Assembly (NCBI GenBank): GCA_044227095.1
Contig: JBGAFV010000001.1
Span: 4,588,001-4,652,000 of the forward strand
From: JACMLD01 sp044227095
GTDB taxonomy: Bacteria; Bacteroidota; Bacteroidia; Chitinophagales; Chitinophagaceae
Direction: 5' to 3'
Length of the DNA: 64,000 nucleotides
Shown here: piece by piece, positions 54,163 to 62,962 of the stretch
Numbering within the stretch: the first letter of the stretch is position 1
How the letters are laid out: the number at the start of each line of letters is the position of its first letter
Notes under the pieces: model-generated
What the model saw: only the letters and a program-made list of their open reading frames with translations
The model's database searches: none
What the model was told of the DNA's origin: nothing
Translations under genes and position numbers: made by a program

Positions 54163-55846
54163 ATTAAAAACACTACTCGATCTTATCGGCTCTTCTTCAA
54201 AAGAAGAACTGAGCTGGATACATCAATACATTAGCAATCAACTTGCACCTGCTTCCGCAGAACAGGCATCAGCACCAAAATTTGCTACCAATAAAATTAC
54301 TATTGCATACGGAACAGAAACCGGCAATTCTAAAAGAGTAGCAACAGACTTTGCCTCCAAAGCAAAAAAAATTGGCATTAACGCAAAATTGATCAGCCTG
54401 GATCAATACAGGCTTACAGATCTACCAAAGGAAGAATATTTTCTAACGGTCATCAGCACCCAGGGAGAAGGCGAACCACCTGAGGCTGCTAAAAAATTTT
54501 ATGACCATATCCATAACAATGGTTTTACCCTGGAGAAACTAAAATACAGTGTGCTTGCACTTGGCGACACATCTTATCCTTTGTTTTGTAAAACTGGCGA
54601 AGATATAGATGAGCAATTGAAAAAACTGGGCGGAAGCCGCATTGTAGATATCCAGAAATGTGATATTGAATACGATGAAGATGCCAACCAGTGGTTTGAT
54701 AAAGTAATTAAAAAATTAGCTGAAACAGGTACGCAAACAACCGCTGTTGCTGCTGCTCCTGCAGTTGCCGATAAAAAAGCAACCGGGAAAAAAGCATACA
54801 CAGGAACTATACTTACAAATATCAACCTTAACGACAGAGGTTCTAACAAACAAACCTGGCATATAGAAATTGCTGCAGACGATGTAGAATACGAATGTGG
54901 TGATTCCATTGGTATTGTTCCGCAAAACGCAGATTTAACCGTTGAAAAAATATTATCGCTTTCTAAGGGCATTAATGCAGGTAAACAGGTTGAATACAAA
55001 AAAGAAACGTTTACCATTTTTGATTTGCTTAAATACAAACTGAATATCTCTCACCTTATAACAAACGTTATAAAAAGATATGCAACAATTGTTGGGGTAG
55101 AAATTAATGAAACAAAAATGGATCTGCCCGATTTGCTGAAAGCATATCCTGTAAAAGATACTGCACAGTTTGAAGAGGTATTGGGCATATTAAATCCTAT
55201 TGCGCCCAGGCTTTACACACTGGCTTCCTCTCCCGCTGCGCATAGTGGCGAGGTGCATATAATAGTTGCCAAAGACATATTTACAGTAAACGAAGAAAAA
55301 AAATATGGTGTTTGCTCGGCTTTCCTCGGCTTGCAAAAACCGGATACAGCATTAAAGTTCTTTGTTCAAAAAAACAAACGCTTCCGTTTACCTGCGCCTG
55401 ATAAAGACATTATAATGATTGGGCCCGGAACCGGCATTGCGCCTTATCGTTCATTCCTTGCTGAGAGAGATGCTCTTGGTGCTACAGGAAAAAATTGGTT
55501 GTTTTTTGGAGAACAGCATTTTGCTTCAGACTTTCTTTACCAGACAGAAATACAAAACTGGTTTGAAACAGGCGTGCTTACAAAAGTAAACGTTGCCTTC
55601 TCCCGCGACCAGCCAGAAAAAATTTATGTGCAACACCGGATGTGGGAGCAAGGAGCAGAATTATACGACTGGATACAATCCGGCGCACACATTTATCTCT
55701 GCGGAAAAAAAGATCCTATGAGTATAGATGTTGAACACACCCTACAGGAAATCATTGAAAAGTTTGGTGAAAAAACAAAAGAAGAAGCAAAAGAATATTT
55801 TTTACAAATGCAGAATGAAGGAAGGTATTCGGAAGATGTGTATTAG
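54146..55846 (+). CDS. cysJ: assimilatory sulfite reductase flavoprotein subunit
   Basis: A 566-residue diflavin reductase. It has an FMN flavodoxin domain (about 47-190: ITIAYGTETGNSKRVATDF, STQGEGEPPEAAKKF, LALGDTSYPLFCKTG), an FAD domain (about 220-400) with RLYTLASSPA, and an NADPH domain with GPGTGIAPYRSFLAER, ending in YSEDVY. It feeds electrons from NADPH to the hemoprotein. It overlaps cobA by 17 bases. Confidence 0.93.
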   Translation: MLAEHKLKTLLDLIGSSSKEELSWIHQYISNQLAPASAEQASAPKFATNKITIAYGTETGNSKRVATDFASKAKKIGINAKLISLDQYRLTDLPKEEYFLTVISTQGEGEPPEAAKKFYDHIHNNGFTLEKLKYSVLALGDTSYPLFCKTGEDIDEQLKKLGGSRIVDIQKCDIEYDEDANQWFDKVIKKLAETGTQTTAVAAAPAVADKKATGKKAYTGTILTNINLNDRGSNKQTWHIEIAADDVEYECGDSIGIVPQNADLTVEKILSLSKGINAGKQVEYKKETFTIFDLLKYKLNISHLITNVIKRYATIVGVEINETKMDLPDLLKAYPVKDTAQFEEVLGILNPIAPRLYTLASSPAAHSGEVHIIVAKDIFTVNEEKKYGVCSAFLGLQKPDTALKFFVQKNKRFRLPAPDKDIIMIGPGTGIAPYRSFLAERDALGATGKNWLFFGEQHFASDFLYQTEIQNWFETGVLTKVNVAFSRDQPEKIYVQHRMWEQGAELYDWIQSGAHIYLCGKKDPMSIDVEHTLQEIIEKFGEKTKEEAKEYFLQMQNEGRYSEDVY

Positions 55847-55862
55847 TTGATTGGTTGATCAG
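55843..55862. repeat. stop-anchored direct repeat, copy 2
   Basis: TTAGTTGATTGGTTGATCAG repeats the 20-base sequence at 53174-53193 with one mismatch, again starting one base before a stop codon (cysJ). Further short repeats (GGGAATTGGG and similar) fill the rest of the gap to 56027. Confidence 0.6.
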
Positions 55863-56027
55863 TTGATTGGAATTGGGAATTTGTTAATGGGAATTGGGTT
55901 TCTATTGTATCATTCTTAATAATGCGCAAATTTCCAATTGAAGTGAAATTCCGAACTAAACCCCAATTACTAATTACTAATTATTACTAATTCTCCGGCA
56001 ACAGCAAGAATTTAAAGAAATAAAACA

Positions 56028-57704
56028 ATGTCAGATCAACAACATCCCCTCTCTGGTATAGAAAAAATAAAACAAGGTAGCGATGCATTGCGTGGAGAAA
56101 TTACGCAAAGCCTTAAAGATGAAATTACAGGTGCCATTCGCGAAGGCGACCAGGCTGTGATAAAATTTCATGGCATGTACCAGCAAGATGACCGCGACAG
56201 AAGAGAAGAACGTGCAGAAAAGAAATTAGACCGCCTGTATACATTTATGATCCGTTTGCGCCTGCCCGGTGGTGCACTTACTGCAAAGCAATGGATTGCC
56301 ATGCACGAAATTGCTGGCAAAAATTCTACCGGCGTTATTAAAATTACTACACGGCAAACCATTCAATTGCACGGGCTTGTAAAATCTCACATAAAACCAA
56401 CCATTACTGCTTTCAGTGAAGCATTGCTCGATTCAATTGCTACCTGCGGAGATATAAACAGGAATGTGTTGTGCAGTTCTCATCCCAAACAGTCACCCTT
56501 ACACGAACAAGTATTTGGTTATGCAGATAAAATCAGCACCATGCTGATGCCAAAAACCAAAGCTTATTATGAGATATGGCTTGATGAAGAAAAAATTGCC
56601 GACAAAAAAGAAGAGGAAGATCCATTATACCAGGACAGGTACCTGCCGCGTAAATTTAAAATTGCTATTGCTATTCCGCCAAACAATGATGTGGATGTAT
56701 TTACAAATGATGTTGGCCTTATAGCAATTATTGAAAACAATGAACTGAAAGGTTTCAATATTGCTATTGGCGGCGGCATGTCTACCACGCACGGCAACCC
56801 TGCTACTTATGCAAGGTTAGGTACGGTTATAGGTTTTGCAAAAGCTGGCGAACAAACAATGAAAGCGGTGTATGAAATTGCAACGGTGCAGAGAGATTAT
56901 GGCAACCGCAGCGATAGAAAACTTGCCCGTCTTAAATATACAGTTGACAAAGTAGGCATACAGTGGTTTAAAGAAGAAGTAGAAAGACGTGCCGGATTTA
57001 CATTTGAAGAAGCAAAACCATTTACGTTTACAGAGCGCCGTGATTATTATGGCTGGCAAAAAAATGATAAAGGTGTTTGGTTTTATACAGTCTATGTAGA
57101 AAGCGGAAGGATTACAGACGATGAACAACAGGCTGTTAAAACTGCATTGCTGGAAGTGGCAAAAACCGGTAAATGTTCTTTCCTGTTTACTGCTAATCAG
57201 AACGTAATCATAAGTAATGTTTCGGAACAGGATAAAGAACTCATCAATAGCATACTGGAAAAATTTCAGATTACTGCATATACGGAGAAAACAACTTTAG
57301 TTCGCAAAAACGCAATAGCTTGCGTGGCATTGCCCACTTGCCCGCTGGCACTTGCAGAAGCACAACGTTATATGCCAAAGCTGGTGTCAAAAATTGAACC
57401 CCTGCTTACAAAATATGGTTTGGCAGAACAGGATATTATTATGCGCATGACGGGTTGCCCCAATGGATGTGCACGTCCCGGGGCTGCAGAAATTGCTTTT
57501 GTAGGTACCGCACCTGGTCATTATAACTTGCAGATTGGTGGCGACCGTATTGGCATGCGCCTGAATAAGGTCTACAAAGAAAACCTCAATGAAGCAGCTA
57601 TCTTAACTGAATTGGATGGACTGTTTAATAGTTATTCTGCGGAAAAAAATGATGCCGAAAGTTTTGGCGATTTTGTTCTGCGCAAAAAATTAGTGACAGC
57701 GTAA
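56028..57704 (+). CDS. cysI: sulfite reductase hemoprotein (siroheme/[4Fe-4S])
   Basis: A 558-residue hemoprotein. The siroheme/Fe-S ligands are C432 and C438 (CVALPTC) and C477 and C481 (CPNGC), as in the family. Substrate and siroheme contacts are in the KITTRQTIQLHGL (about 105-117) and RNVLCSSHP (145-153) regions. It reduces sulfite to sulfide by six electrons. It lies 181 bases after cysJ, the gap being filled by repeats, and is the last operon gene. Confidence 0.94.
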   Translation: MSDQQHPLSGIEKIKQGSDALRGEITQSLKDEITGAIREGDQAVIKFHGMYQQDDRDRREERAEKKLDRLYTFMIRLRLPGGALTAKQWIAMHEIAGKNSTGVIKITTRQTIQLHGLVKSHIKPTITAFSEALLDSIATCGDINRNVLCSSHPKQSPLHEQVFGYADKISTMLMPKTKAYYEIWLDEEKIADKKEEEDPLYQDRYLPRKFKIAIAIPPNNDVDVFTNDVGLIAIIENNELKGFNIAIGGGMSTTHGNPATYARLGTVIGFAKAGEQTMKAVYEIATVQRDYGNRSDRKLARLKYTVDKVGIQWFKEEVERRAGFTFEEAKPFTFTERRDYYGWQKNDKGVWFYTVYVESGRITDDEQQAVKTALLEVAKTGKCSFLFTANQNVIISNVSEQDKELINSILEKFQITAYTEKTTLVRKNAIACVALPTCPLALAEAQRYMPKLVSKIEPLLTKYGLAEQDIIMRMTGCPNGCARPGAAEIAFVGTAPGHYNLQIGGDRIGMRLNKVYKENLNEAAILTELDGLFNSYSAEKNDAESFGDFVLRKKLVTA

Positions 57705-58020
57705 ATAATCAATTTCTATTTATTTGTCATTCCGACGAAAGAGGAATCTGAGAGATTTAGATCATAATGCTTGCAACATTTTTTAGGAACAAACAGCAGT
57801 AATTCTATTAAGCATTCTTGCGTCGCACTCTTGTACAGCAGAATATAACTCGTCTGTTCTTTCACCACATAGGATCATAGAAACATAGCCCTCCTCTGTG
57901 TAACGCTGTGTACTCGTGCCTCTGTGGCTATTCTTAAATCGCCGGTATTAAAAGATTTTAACCCCCACTCCACTTGATTACCTATAATTTTAACAAAAGC
58001 AGGAAAAAAATATTCAATTA
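57705..58020. repeat. repeat-derived intergenic DNA
   Basis: No gene is visible. The part at 57727-57760 (CATTCCGACGAAAGAGGAAT and following) matches in style the dispersed intergenic repeats common in this phylum, and the part at about 57886-57935 (CTCCTCTGTGTAACGCTGTG and following) is a second one. Neither codes for protein. Confidence 0.45.
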
Positions 58021-58022
58021 GT

Positions 58023-58054
58023 CTACTAAATAAGTAGAGAATTGCCTATTTTTA
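58023..58054 (+). promoter_or_regulatory. sulfur-regulon dyad 2 and -7 box of the siroheme/TSUP gene
   Basis: CTACTAAATAAGTAGAGA (58023-58040) with a -7-like TATTTTTA (58047-58054) lies 12 bases before the start codon. The dyad sits between -33 and -7. Confidence 0.6.
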
Positions 58055-58066
58055 CTTTTCAATCGT

Positions 58067-59641
58067 ATGACTACAAAACAGGTTTCAGATTCTATTATAA
58101 TTCCAAATGCAGCACAGGCCGGCAAAAACCACCTGTTCCCTGTATTTTTAAAAATTGAAGAACTGGAAGTATTACTGGTTGGTGGTGGCAAAGTGGGGCT
58201 TGAAAAATTAAATGCTATCCTTCAAAATGCGCCTGCTGCTTCAATTCATTTAGTAGCAACAGAAATTTCTGCAGATATAAAAGAGCTGGCAAAAAAATAT
58301 AAAGGAATTGTTGCAGAAGAAAGGCCATTCCAGGATGCTGATTTAAATGACAAAGACATTGTAATTGTAGCGGTAAATGATAAATCTGTTAGCCAATATG
58401 TTCGCATACTGGCCAAAGAAAAAAAGCTATTGGTAAATGTAGCGGATACGCCAGACCAATGCGATTTCTATCTTGGTTCAATTGTACAAAAAGGGGATCT
58501 CAAAATTGCTATTTCTACCAATGGCAAATCTCCTACCATTGCCAAAAGAATGCGTGAACAACTGAACGATCTTATACCTGATGAAATTGAAAGTGTTCTT
58601 GATAATATGCACACCATTCGCCAGGAACTGAAAGGCGATTTTACAGATAAAGTAAAACAGCTTGATGATTTAACAAGGGTACTTGCAGCAAAGCAAATTA
58701 CGCTTGAAGAAGTTAATCAGCCCGAATCAAAAAGATGGCCTTCTATAGTTAAATGGTGTTTGCTGGCCTTCTTCTTTATGTTGTTTGGTCATGCAGTATT
58801 ATCGTATATCCCATTCCATAAAATTATAAGCAGTGTACAGGACATACCCAATCATTTGGATGTACGCCTTTTCGGTATGATGTTGCTTACAGGTTTTATG
58901 GCGCAAATGGTTGATGGTTCTATGGGAATGGGTTATGGCACCATTTCTACTGTTTTCCTGCTGGCAATAGGTTTTCCTCCGGCTATTGTAAGCAGTCGTG
59001 TACATTCTGCAAGGGTATTTTCAAGTGGTGCATCTGGCTATACACACCATCGTTTTGGAAACATCAATAAAAAATTATTCCGTGCACTGGTAGTGCCAGG
59101 CGTTATTGGCGCTATTATCGGCGCTTCGCTGGCTTATTTCGGGCAGGAGTATGCGCAATGGGTACGCATACCACTCAGCTTCTATACTATTTATCTGGGC
59201 TACTACATTATTAAAAAAGCATTTAGAAAAAAAACAATTGAAAACAAAGTGAAAGGTGCAGGCTGGCTTGCCTCGGTTGGTGGTTTTATGGATGCGTTTG
59301 CAGGCGGTGGCTGGGGTGCATTGGTTACCGGCACGCTTTTATCAAAAAGAAAAAATCCCCGTTATGTAATCGGTTCTGTGTGCCTGGCAGAATTTTTTGT
59401 GGTATTTGCAAGCTCGATTACCTTTTTCATATTTCTGAAACATATACCTATAATAGATGTGGCAGGGCTTATCATCGGCGGATTAATAGCAGCTCCCATT
59501 GCTGCAAGACTTGTAGGTATTCTTCCTATGAAGACCATGTTCCTCGCTGTGGGCATGCTGGTTATACTTACCAGTACTTTCACCTTGTGGAAAGCATATG
59601 TAAAAGTGCTTCCTGAAATTCAGCATTTACTGCATATTTAA
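58067..59641 (+). CDS. fusion of siroheme-synthase NAD-binding domain and TSUP (TauE/SafE) permease
   Basis: A 524-residue two-part protein. Residues about 15-210 are a CysG-N/Met8-like NAD domain with LLVGGGKVGLEKL, the region that oxidises precorrin-2 and inserts iron, with NVADTPDQCDFYLGSIVQKGDLKIAISTNGKSPTIAKRMRE. Residues about 225-524 are a TSUP membrane protein of eight or so helices with TGFMAQMVDGSMGMGYGTIS and GGFMDAFAGGGWGALVTGTLL repeats. It would join siroheme completion to sulfite/sulfonate or sulfate transport. It completes SUMT (cobA), which lacks this domain. Regulated by a dyad just upstream. Confidence 0.9.
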   Translation: MTTKQVSDSIIIPNAAQAGKNHLFPVFLKIEELEVLLVGGGKVGLEKLNAILQNAPAASIHLVATEISADIKELAKKYKGIVAEERPFQDADLNDKDIVIVAVNDKSVSQYVRILAKEKKLLVNVADTPDQCDFYLGSIVQKGDLKIAISTNGKSPTIAKRMREQLNDLIPDEIESVLDNMHTIRQELKGDFTDKVKQLDDLTRVLAAKQITLEEVNQPESKRWPSIVKWCLLAFFFMLFGHAVLSYIPFHKIISSVQDIPNHLDVRLFGMMLLTGFMAQMVDGSMGMGYGTISTVFLLAIGFPPAIVSSRVHSARVFSSGASGYTHHRFGNINKKLFRALVVPGVIGAIIGASLAYFGQEYAQWVRIPLSFYTIYLGYYIIKKAFRKKTIENKVKGAGWLASVGGFMDAFAGGGWGALVTGTLLSKRKNPRYVIGSVCLAEFFVVFASSITFFIFLKHIPIIDVAGLIIGGLIAAPIAARLVGILPMKTMFLAVGMLVILTSTFTLWKAYVKVLPEIQHLLHI

Positions 59642-59684
59642 GAAACAACAATTTAGCATTATCAAAATAATTAAAAATATTATC

Positions 59685-59723
59685 CTACTAATTTTGTAGA
59701 CTTATAAAATCAAATTATCTTCG
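59685..59723 (+). promoter_or_regulatory. receptor promoter with sulfur-regulon dyad 3
   Basis: CTACTAATTTTGTAGACT (59685-59702) overlaps a -33 TTTG (59693-59696), which lies 19 bases before a -7-like TATCTTCG (59716-59723). The spacing is that of a normal promoter of this phylum; a repressor on the dyad would block -33. Confidence 0.6.
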
Positions 59724-59751
59724 CCACCTGTTTATCAAAACCAAGTTTTAA

Positions 59752-59787
59752 ATGACAATAAGAAGAATTCCCTCCCAACGATGTTGA
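59752..59787 (+). CDS. candidate cysteine leader peptide upstream of the receptor gene
   Basis: An 11-residue ORF (MTIRRIPSQRC) whose final sense codon is Cys, followed by TGA. It lies downstream of the promoter at 59685-59723 and 84 bases before the receptor start. The placement parallels that of the cysH leader, and a T-rich stretch follows at 59811-59820. Confidence 0.4.
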   Translation: MTIRRIPSQRC

Positions 59788-59830
59788 CAGCCTGCTATAT
59801 TTAATTAAACTATTTTTTTACGCTATTAGT

Positions 59831-59849
59831 CTATTAAATTAGTAGACAA
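59831..59849 (+). promoter_or_regulatory. sulfur-regulon dyad 4
   Basis: CTATTAAATTAGTAGACAA, preceded by GT, forms the cleanest dyad (GTCTA-N9-TAGAC). It lies 23 bases before the receptor start codon and could be a second operator or part of an internal promoter. Confidence 0.5.
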
Positions 59850-59871
59850 TTAAACTGAAACAAAATTACCA

Positions 59872-62800
59872 ATGAGAAAGGCTAACGGTCAAATCAGAAA
59901 AAAACCAAACATTACTAACTACATGACAAGTTTTAGAAAAATAACAGGCTTACTTATTATATTAACTGCACTTAACTCGTTTACCAATATTGTTTACAGC
60001 CAGGAAACCAGCAACCTTATTGAAATTTCAGGAGTGGTAACAGGTGTTGACGGCAAAGAACCATTATCAGATGTAAGTGTACAGGTAAAGGGAACTGTAG
60101 CAGGAACGGTTACCAATAAAGAAGGTGCATTTAAATTAAGAACCAAAACAAAACTTCCTTTTACACTGGTGTTTACGTCTGTTGGTTTTAAGCAACAGGA
60201 GCTTGAAGTAAAAAGCCTCGGTTCTAACCTGCAAGTACAATTGGCTACGCAAACTATTTTAGGGAATGAAGTAGTTGTAACCGCATCAAGGGTGAGGGAA
60301 AGCATTTTAAAATCGCCGGTTGCTATTGAAAAACTAGACATCAGGGCTATACGCGAAGCAGCTGCTCCAAGTTTTTATGATGCGCTTGAAAATGTAAAAG
60401 GCGTGCAGATGACAACATCCAGCCTTACTTTTAAAGTACCCAATACACGTGGCTTCAATATTCCAAACAATTTCCGTTTTATGCAGCTGGTTGACGGTGT
60501 TGATATGCAGGCTGCAACACTTGGTGTTCCGCTTGGCAATGCCATCGGCCCCACTGAACTTGATATTGCCAGTGTAGAAATCACGCCCGGCGCAGCATCT
60601 GCATTATATGGTATGAATGCTATTAACGGCATGGCCAACCTGCTTACTAAAAGTGCTTTTACCTACCAGGGCCTTAGCATTTATCATAAAACCGGTGTTA
60701 ACCATGTAGACGGAATTGATCATTCCCCCAGCGTACTAACGGAGTCGGCTGTACGCTATGCCAAAGCCTGGCGCAAATTTGCTTTTAAAGTAAACTTTGG
60801 CTACATGCAGGGTACGGACTGGCGTTCTAACACAAGGCTTGATCAGAATACAAATAACCTGAAAAGCGCCAACCCCGGCTTTCCTGCACTGAACGGCGCT
60901 GCCAATGCAGCTTTTGACGGATGGAATAAATATGGTGATGATGCACTGGCTGGAAGCAATATTGTTTCGCTAAGCGGCCTTACGATTGATGGAAAAGCAA
61001 ACCAAACACTAAGAGTAGCACGTACAGGCTACTGGGAAACAGATCTTGTAAGTCCGAAAGTGAGCAACCTTAAATTTGATGCGTCGCTCAATTTCAGGCT
61101 TAGCGAAAAAGCCGAGCTTTCATATTCTTATCGTGTTGGTGAAATGAGCGGTGTATTTCAGCGTGGTAATAAAATTCGCCTTGATGGTGTTGTTGTACAA
61201 AATCATCATCTTGAGTTGAAAGGAAATAATTTTGTTATCCGCAGCTATGTATCGTTAGAAAATACTGGTAACTCATATAATGTAAAGCCCCTTGCAGACA
61301 ATATGGATTTGTATAGCGGTGGCGCAACAGATACAAAAACAGCTACAAGCTGGGGCACCAAATATAAAAACGCTTTAAACGGTTATGCTGCTGCCAATGG
61401 TGGTTCATTAACTTCTGATAATCTCGCCGCAGCCAATGCCTATGCACGTGAACAGGCAGATGCTAGTCGCGTTAAACCTGGAACACCAGAATTTGACGCA
61501 TTGAAAAACACAATCATTGGCATTAATAACTGGGATATAAAGTCAGGTTCAATTCCTAATGCACCAGCAACAGGGGGTGCTGCATTGTGGCAAAAAAGCC
61601 GTTTGTTTCATGCAGAAGGCCAGTGGGATTTAAGCAGTAAGATAAAAGTGTTTGACCTGCTGGTTGGCGCAGATACACGCATTTACGAAGTAATACCAGA
61701 TGGCAATAACTTCGTTGACTTCTCCCGCCCTATTGCCGACAGAAATACCCCATTAAAAGATGGCAGCTTTGGTAATAACATCTACTATAAAAAATTTGGT
61801 GGTTTTGCACAGGTTACAAAAACATTTTTTGATGAGCGGTTGAAATTGTTTGGTTCATTGCGTTACGATTACAACCCTGAATTTGATCCTAAAATAACAC
61901 CAAGACTTGCGGCCGTTTATACTGTAAACAAAGTGCACAATTTCCGTTTCACTTTCCAGAATGGATATCGCTTTACCGCTTTGTTTGAAGCATTATCTTA
62001 CGTAAATAACGGAAGGGTAAAACGTGTAGGCAGTCTTCCTTACATTAATGAAGGGCTGGGCTATCTTGAAAACAGTTATACGCAAAGTTCTGTTATCAAC
62101 TTTAATGCTGCAGTAAGTGCACAAGGCAATACAGATGCAGCTGCATTGGCTAACCGCAATTTGTTGCAGGTTGCCAATTTGCCAAACGCATCTCCAGAAA
62201 AAATAACTTCTTTTGAAGTTGGTTATAAAAGTGTTTTGCTGAATAATAAACTGGTTGTTGATATAGATGCTTACATCAACACTTACAAAGGCTTTCTTGG
62301 CCAGGTGCAGGTATATGTGCCAACAGGAGAAACTGTAGGTTCTGATGCTTCTGTTCTTGCAATGCTTGACAGGAACCGCGATGCAACTTCTGCAACAAGT
62401 ACAACTGCTGCCAGCAAGGGGCAAGACAGGTACCGGGTATATACAAACGCAAAAAATACGTATCACAATTTTGGGTCTTCGCTCGGTGTTACCTACAATT
62501 TTTATAAAAAATACACCATTGGGGGAAATGTAAGTTTCAATAAAATGAAGACGAACACCAGTGATGATATTTTTGTAACCGGTTTTAATACGCCACAGTG
62601 GAATACCAATATTTCATTTGGCAACAGGGAAGTTGTAAAAAATGTTGGCTTTAATGTAGTATGGAAATGGCAGGATAGCTTTTTGTGGGAAAGTCCTCTT
62701 GTAACCGGAAACATAGCCGCATACAGCACTATAGATGCACAAATCACCTATCGTGTGCCAACTGCTAAAGCAACAGTGAAACTTGGTGGTGCAGATATTT

Positions 62801-62892
62801 TTAATAACCGCTACCTGCAATATGCAGGCGGCCCAACAATTGGTGCGCTGTATTATGTAGCCGTTACTTTCGACGGATTGTTCAACAAATAA
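59872..62892 (+). CDS. TonB-dependent outer-membrane receptor in the sulfur regulon
   Basis: A 1006-residue receptor. An alternative start at 59923 (Met18) would place the signal peptide (TSFRKITGLLIILTALNSF) at the N-terminus. A CarboxypepD_reg-like domain follows (ISGVVTGVDGKEPLSDVSVQVKGTVAGTVTNKEGAFKL), then a plug with VVVTASRVRESILKSPVAIEKLD and a barrel ending in YYVAVTFDGLFNK. No SusD partner is present and there is no STN domain. Its position after cys genes and behind the CTA-N9-TAGA dyads suggests uptake of a sulfur-containing compound; the ligand is inferred, not seen. Confidence 0.92.
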   Translation: MRKANGQIRKKPNITNYMTSFRKITGLLIILTALNSFTNIVYSQETSNLIEISGVVTGVDGKEPLSDVSVQVKGTVAGTVTNKEGAFKLRTKTKLPFTLVFTSVGFKQQELEVKSLGSNLQVQLATQTILGNEVVVTASRVRESILKSPVAIEKLDIRAIREAAAPSFYDALENVKGVQMTTSSLTFKVPNTRGFNIPNNFRFMQLVDGVDMQAATLGVPLGNAIGPTELDIASVEITPGAASALYGMNAINGMANLLTKSAFTYQGLSIYHKTGVNHVDGIDHSPSVLTESAVRYAKAWRKFAFKVNFGYMQGTDWRSNTRLDQNTNNLKSANPGFPALNGAANAAFDGWNKYGDDALAGSNIVSLSGLTIDGKANQTLRVARTGYWETDLVSPKVSNLKFDASLNFRLSEKAELSYSYRVGEMSGVFQRGNKIRLDGVVVQNHHLELKGNNFVIRSYVSLENTGNSYNVKPLADNMDLYSGGATDTKTATSWGTKYKNALNGYAAANGGSLTSDNLAAANAYAREQADASRVKPGTPEFDALKNTIIGINNWDIKSGSIPNAPATGGAALWQKSRLFHAEGQWDLSSKIKVFDLLVGADTRIYEVIPDGNNFVDFSRPIADRNTPLKDGSFGNNIYYKKFGGFAQVTKTFFDERLKLFGSLRYDYNPEFDPKITPRLAAVYTVNKVHNFRFTFQNGYRFTALFEALSYVNNGRVKRVGSLPYINEGLGYLENSYTQSSVINFNAAVSAQGNTDAAALANRNLLQVANLPNASPEKITSFEVGYKSVLLNNKLVVDIDAYINTYKGFLGQVQVYVPTGETVGSDASVLAMLDRNRDATSATSTTAASKGQDRYRVYTNAKNTYHNFGSSLGVTYNFYKKYTIGGNVSFNKMKTNTSDDIFVTGFNTPQWNTNISFGNREVVKNVGFNVVWKWQDSFLWESPLVTGNIAAYSTIDAQITYRVPTAKATVKLGGADIFNNRYLQYAGGPTIGALYYVAVTFDGLFNK

Positions 62893-62918
62893 TTAACGAA
62901 TTTTAATAGAATTAAAAC

Positions 62919-62948
62919 GCCTGCATAAACAATGCGGGCCTTTTTTTT
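62919..62948 (+). terminator. intrinsic terminator after the receptor gene
   Basis: GCCTGCAT (62919-62926) pairs with ATGCGGGC (62932-62939, one G-U pair), followed by eight T. Confidence 0.8.
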
Positions 62949-62962
62949 AATTTCTTTGCAAC

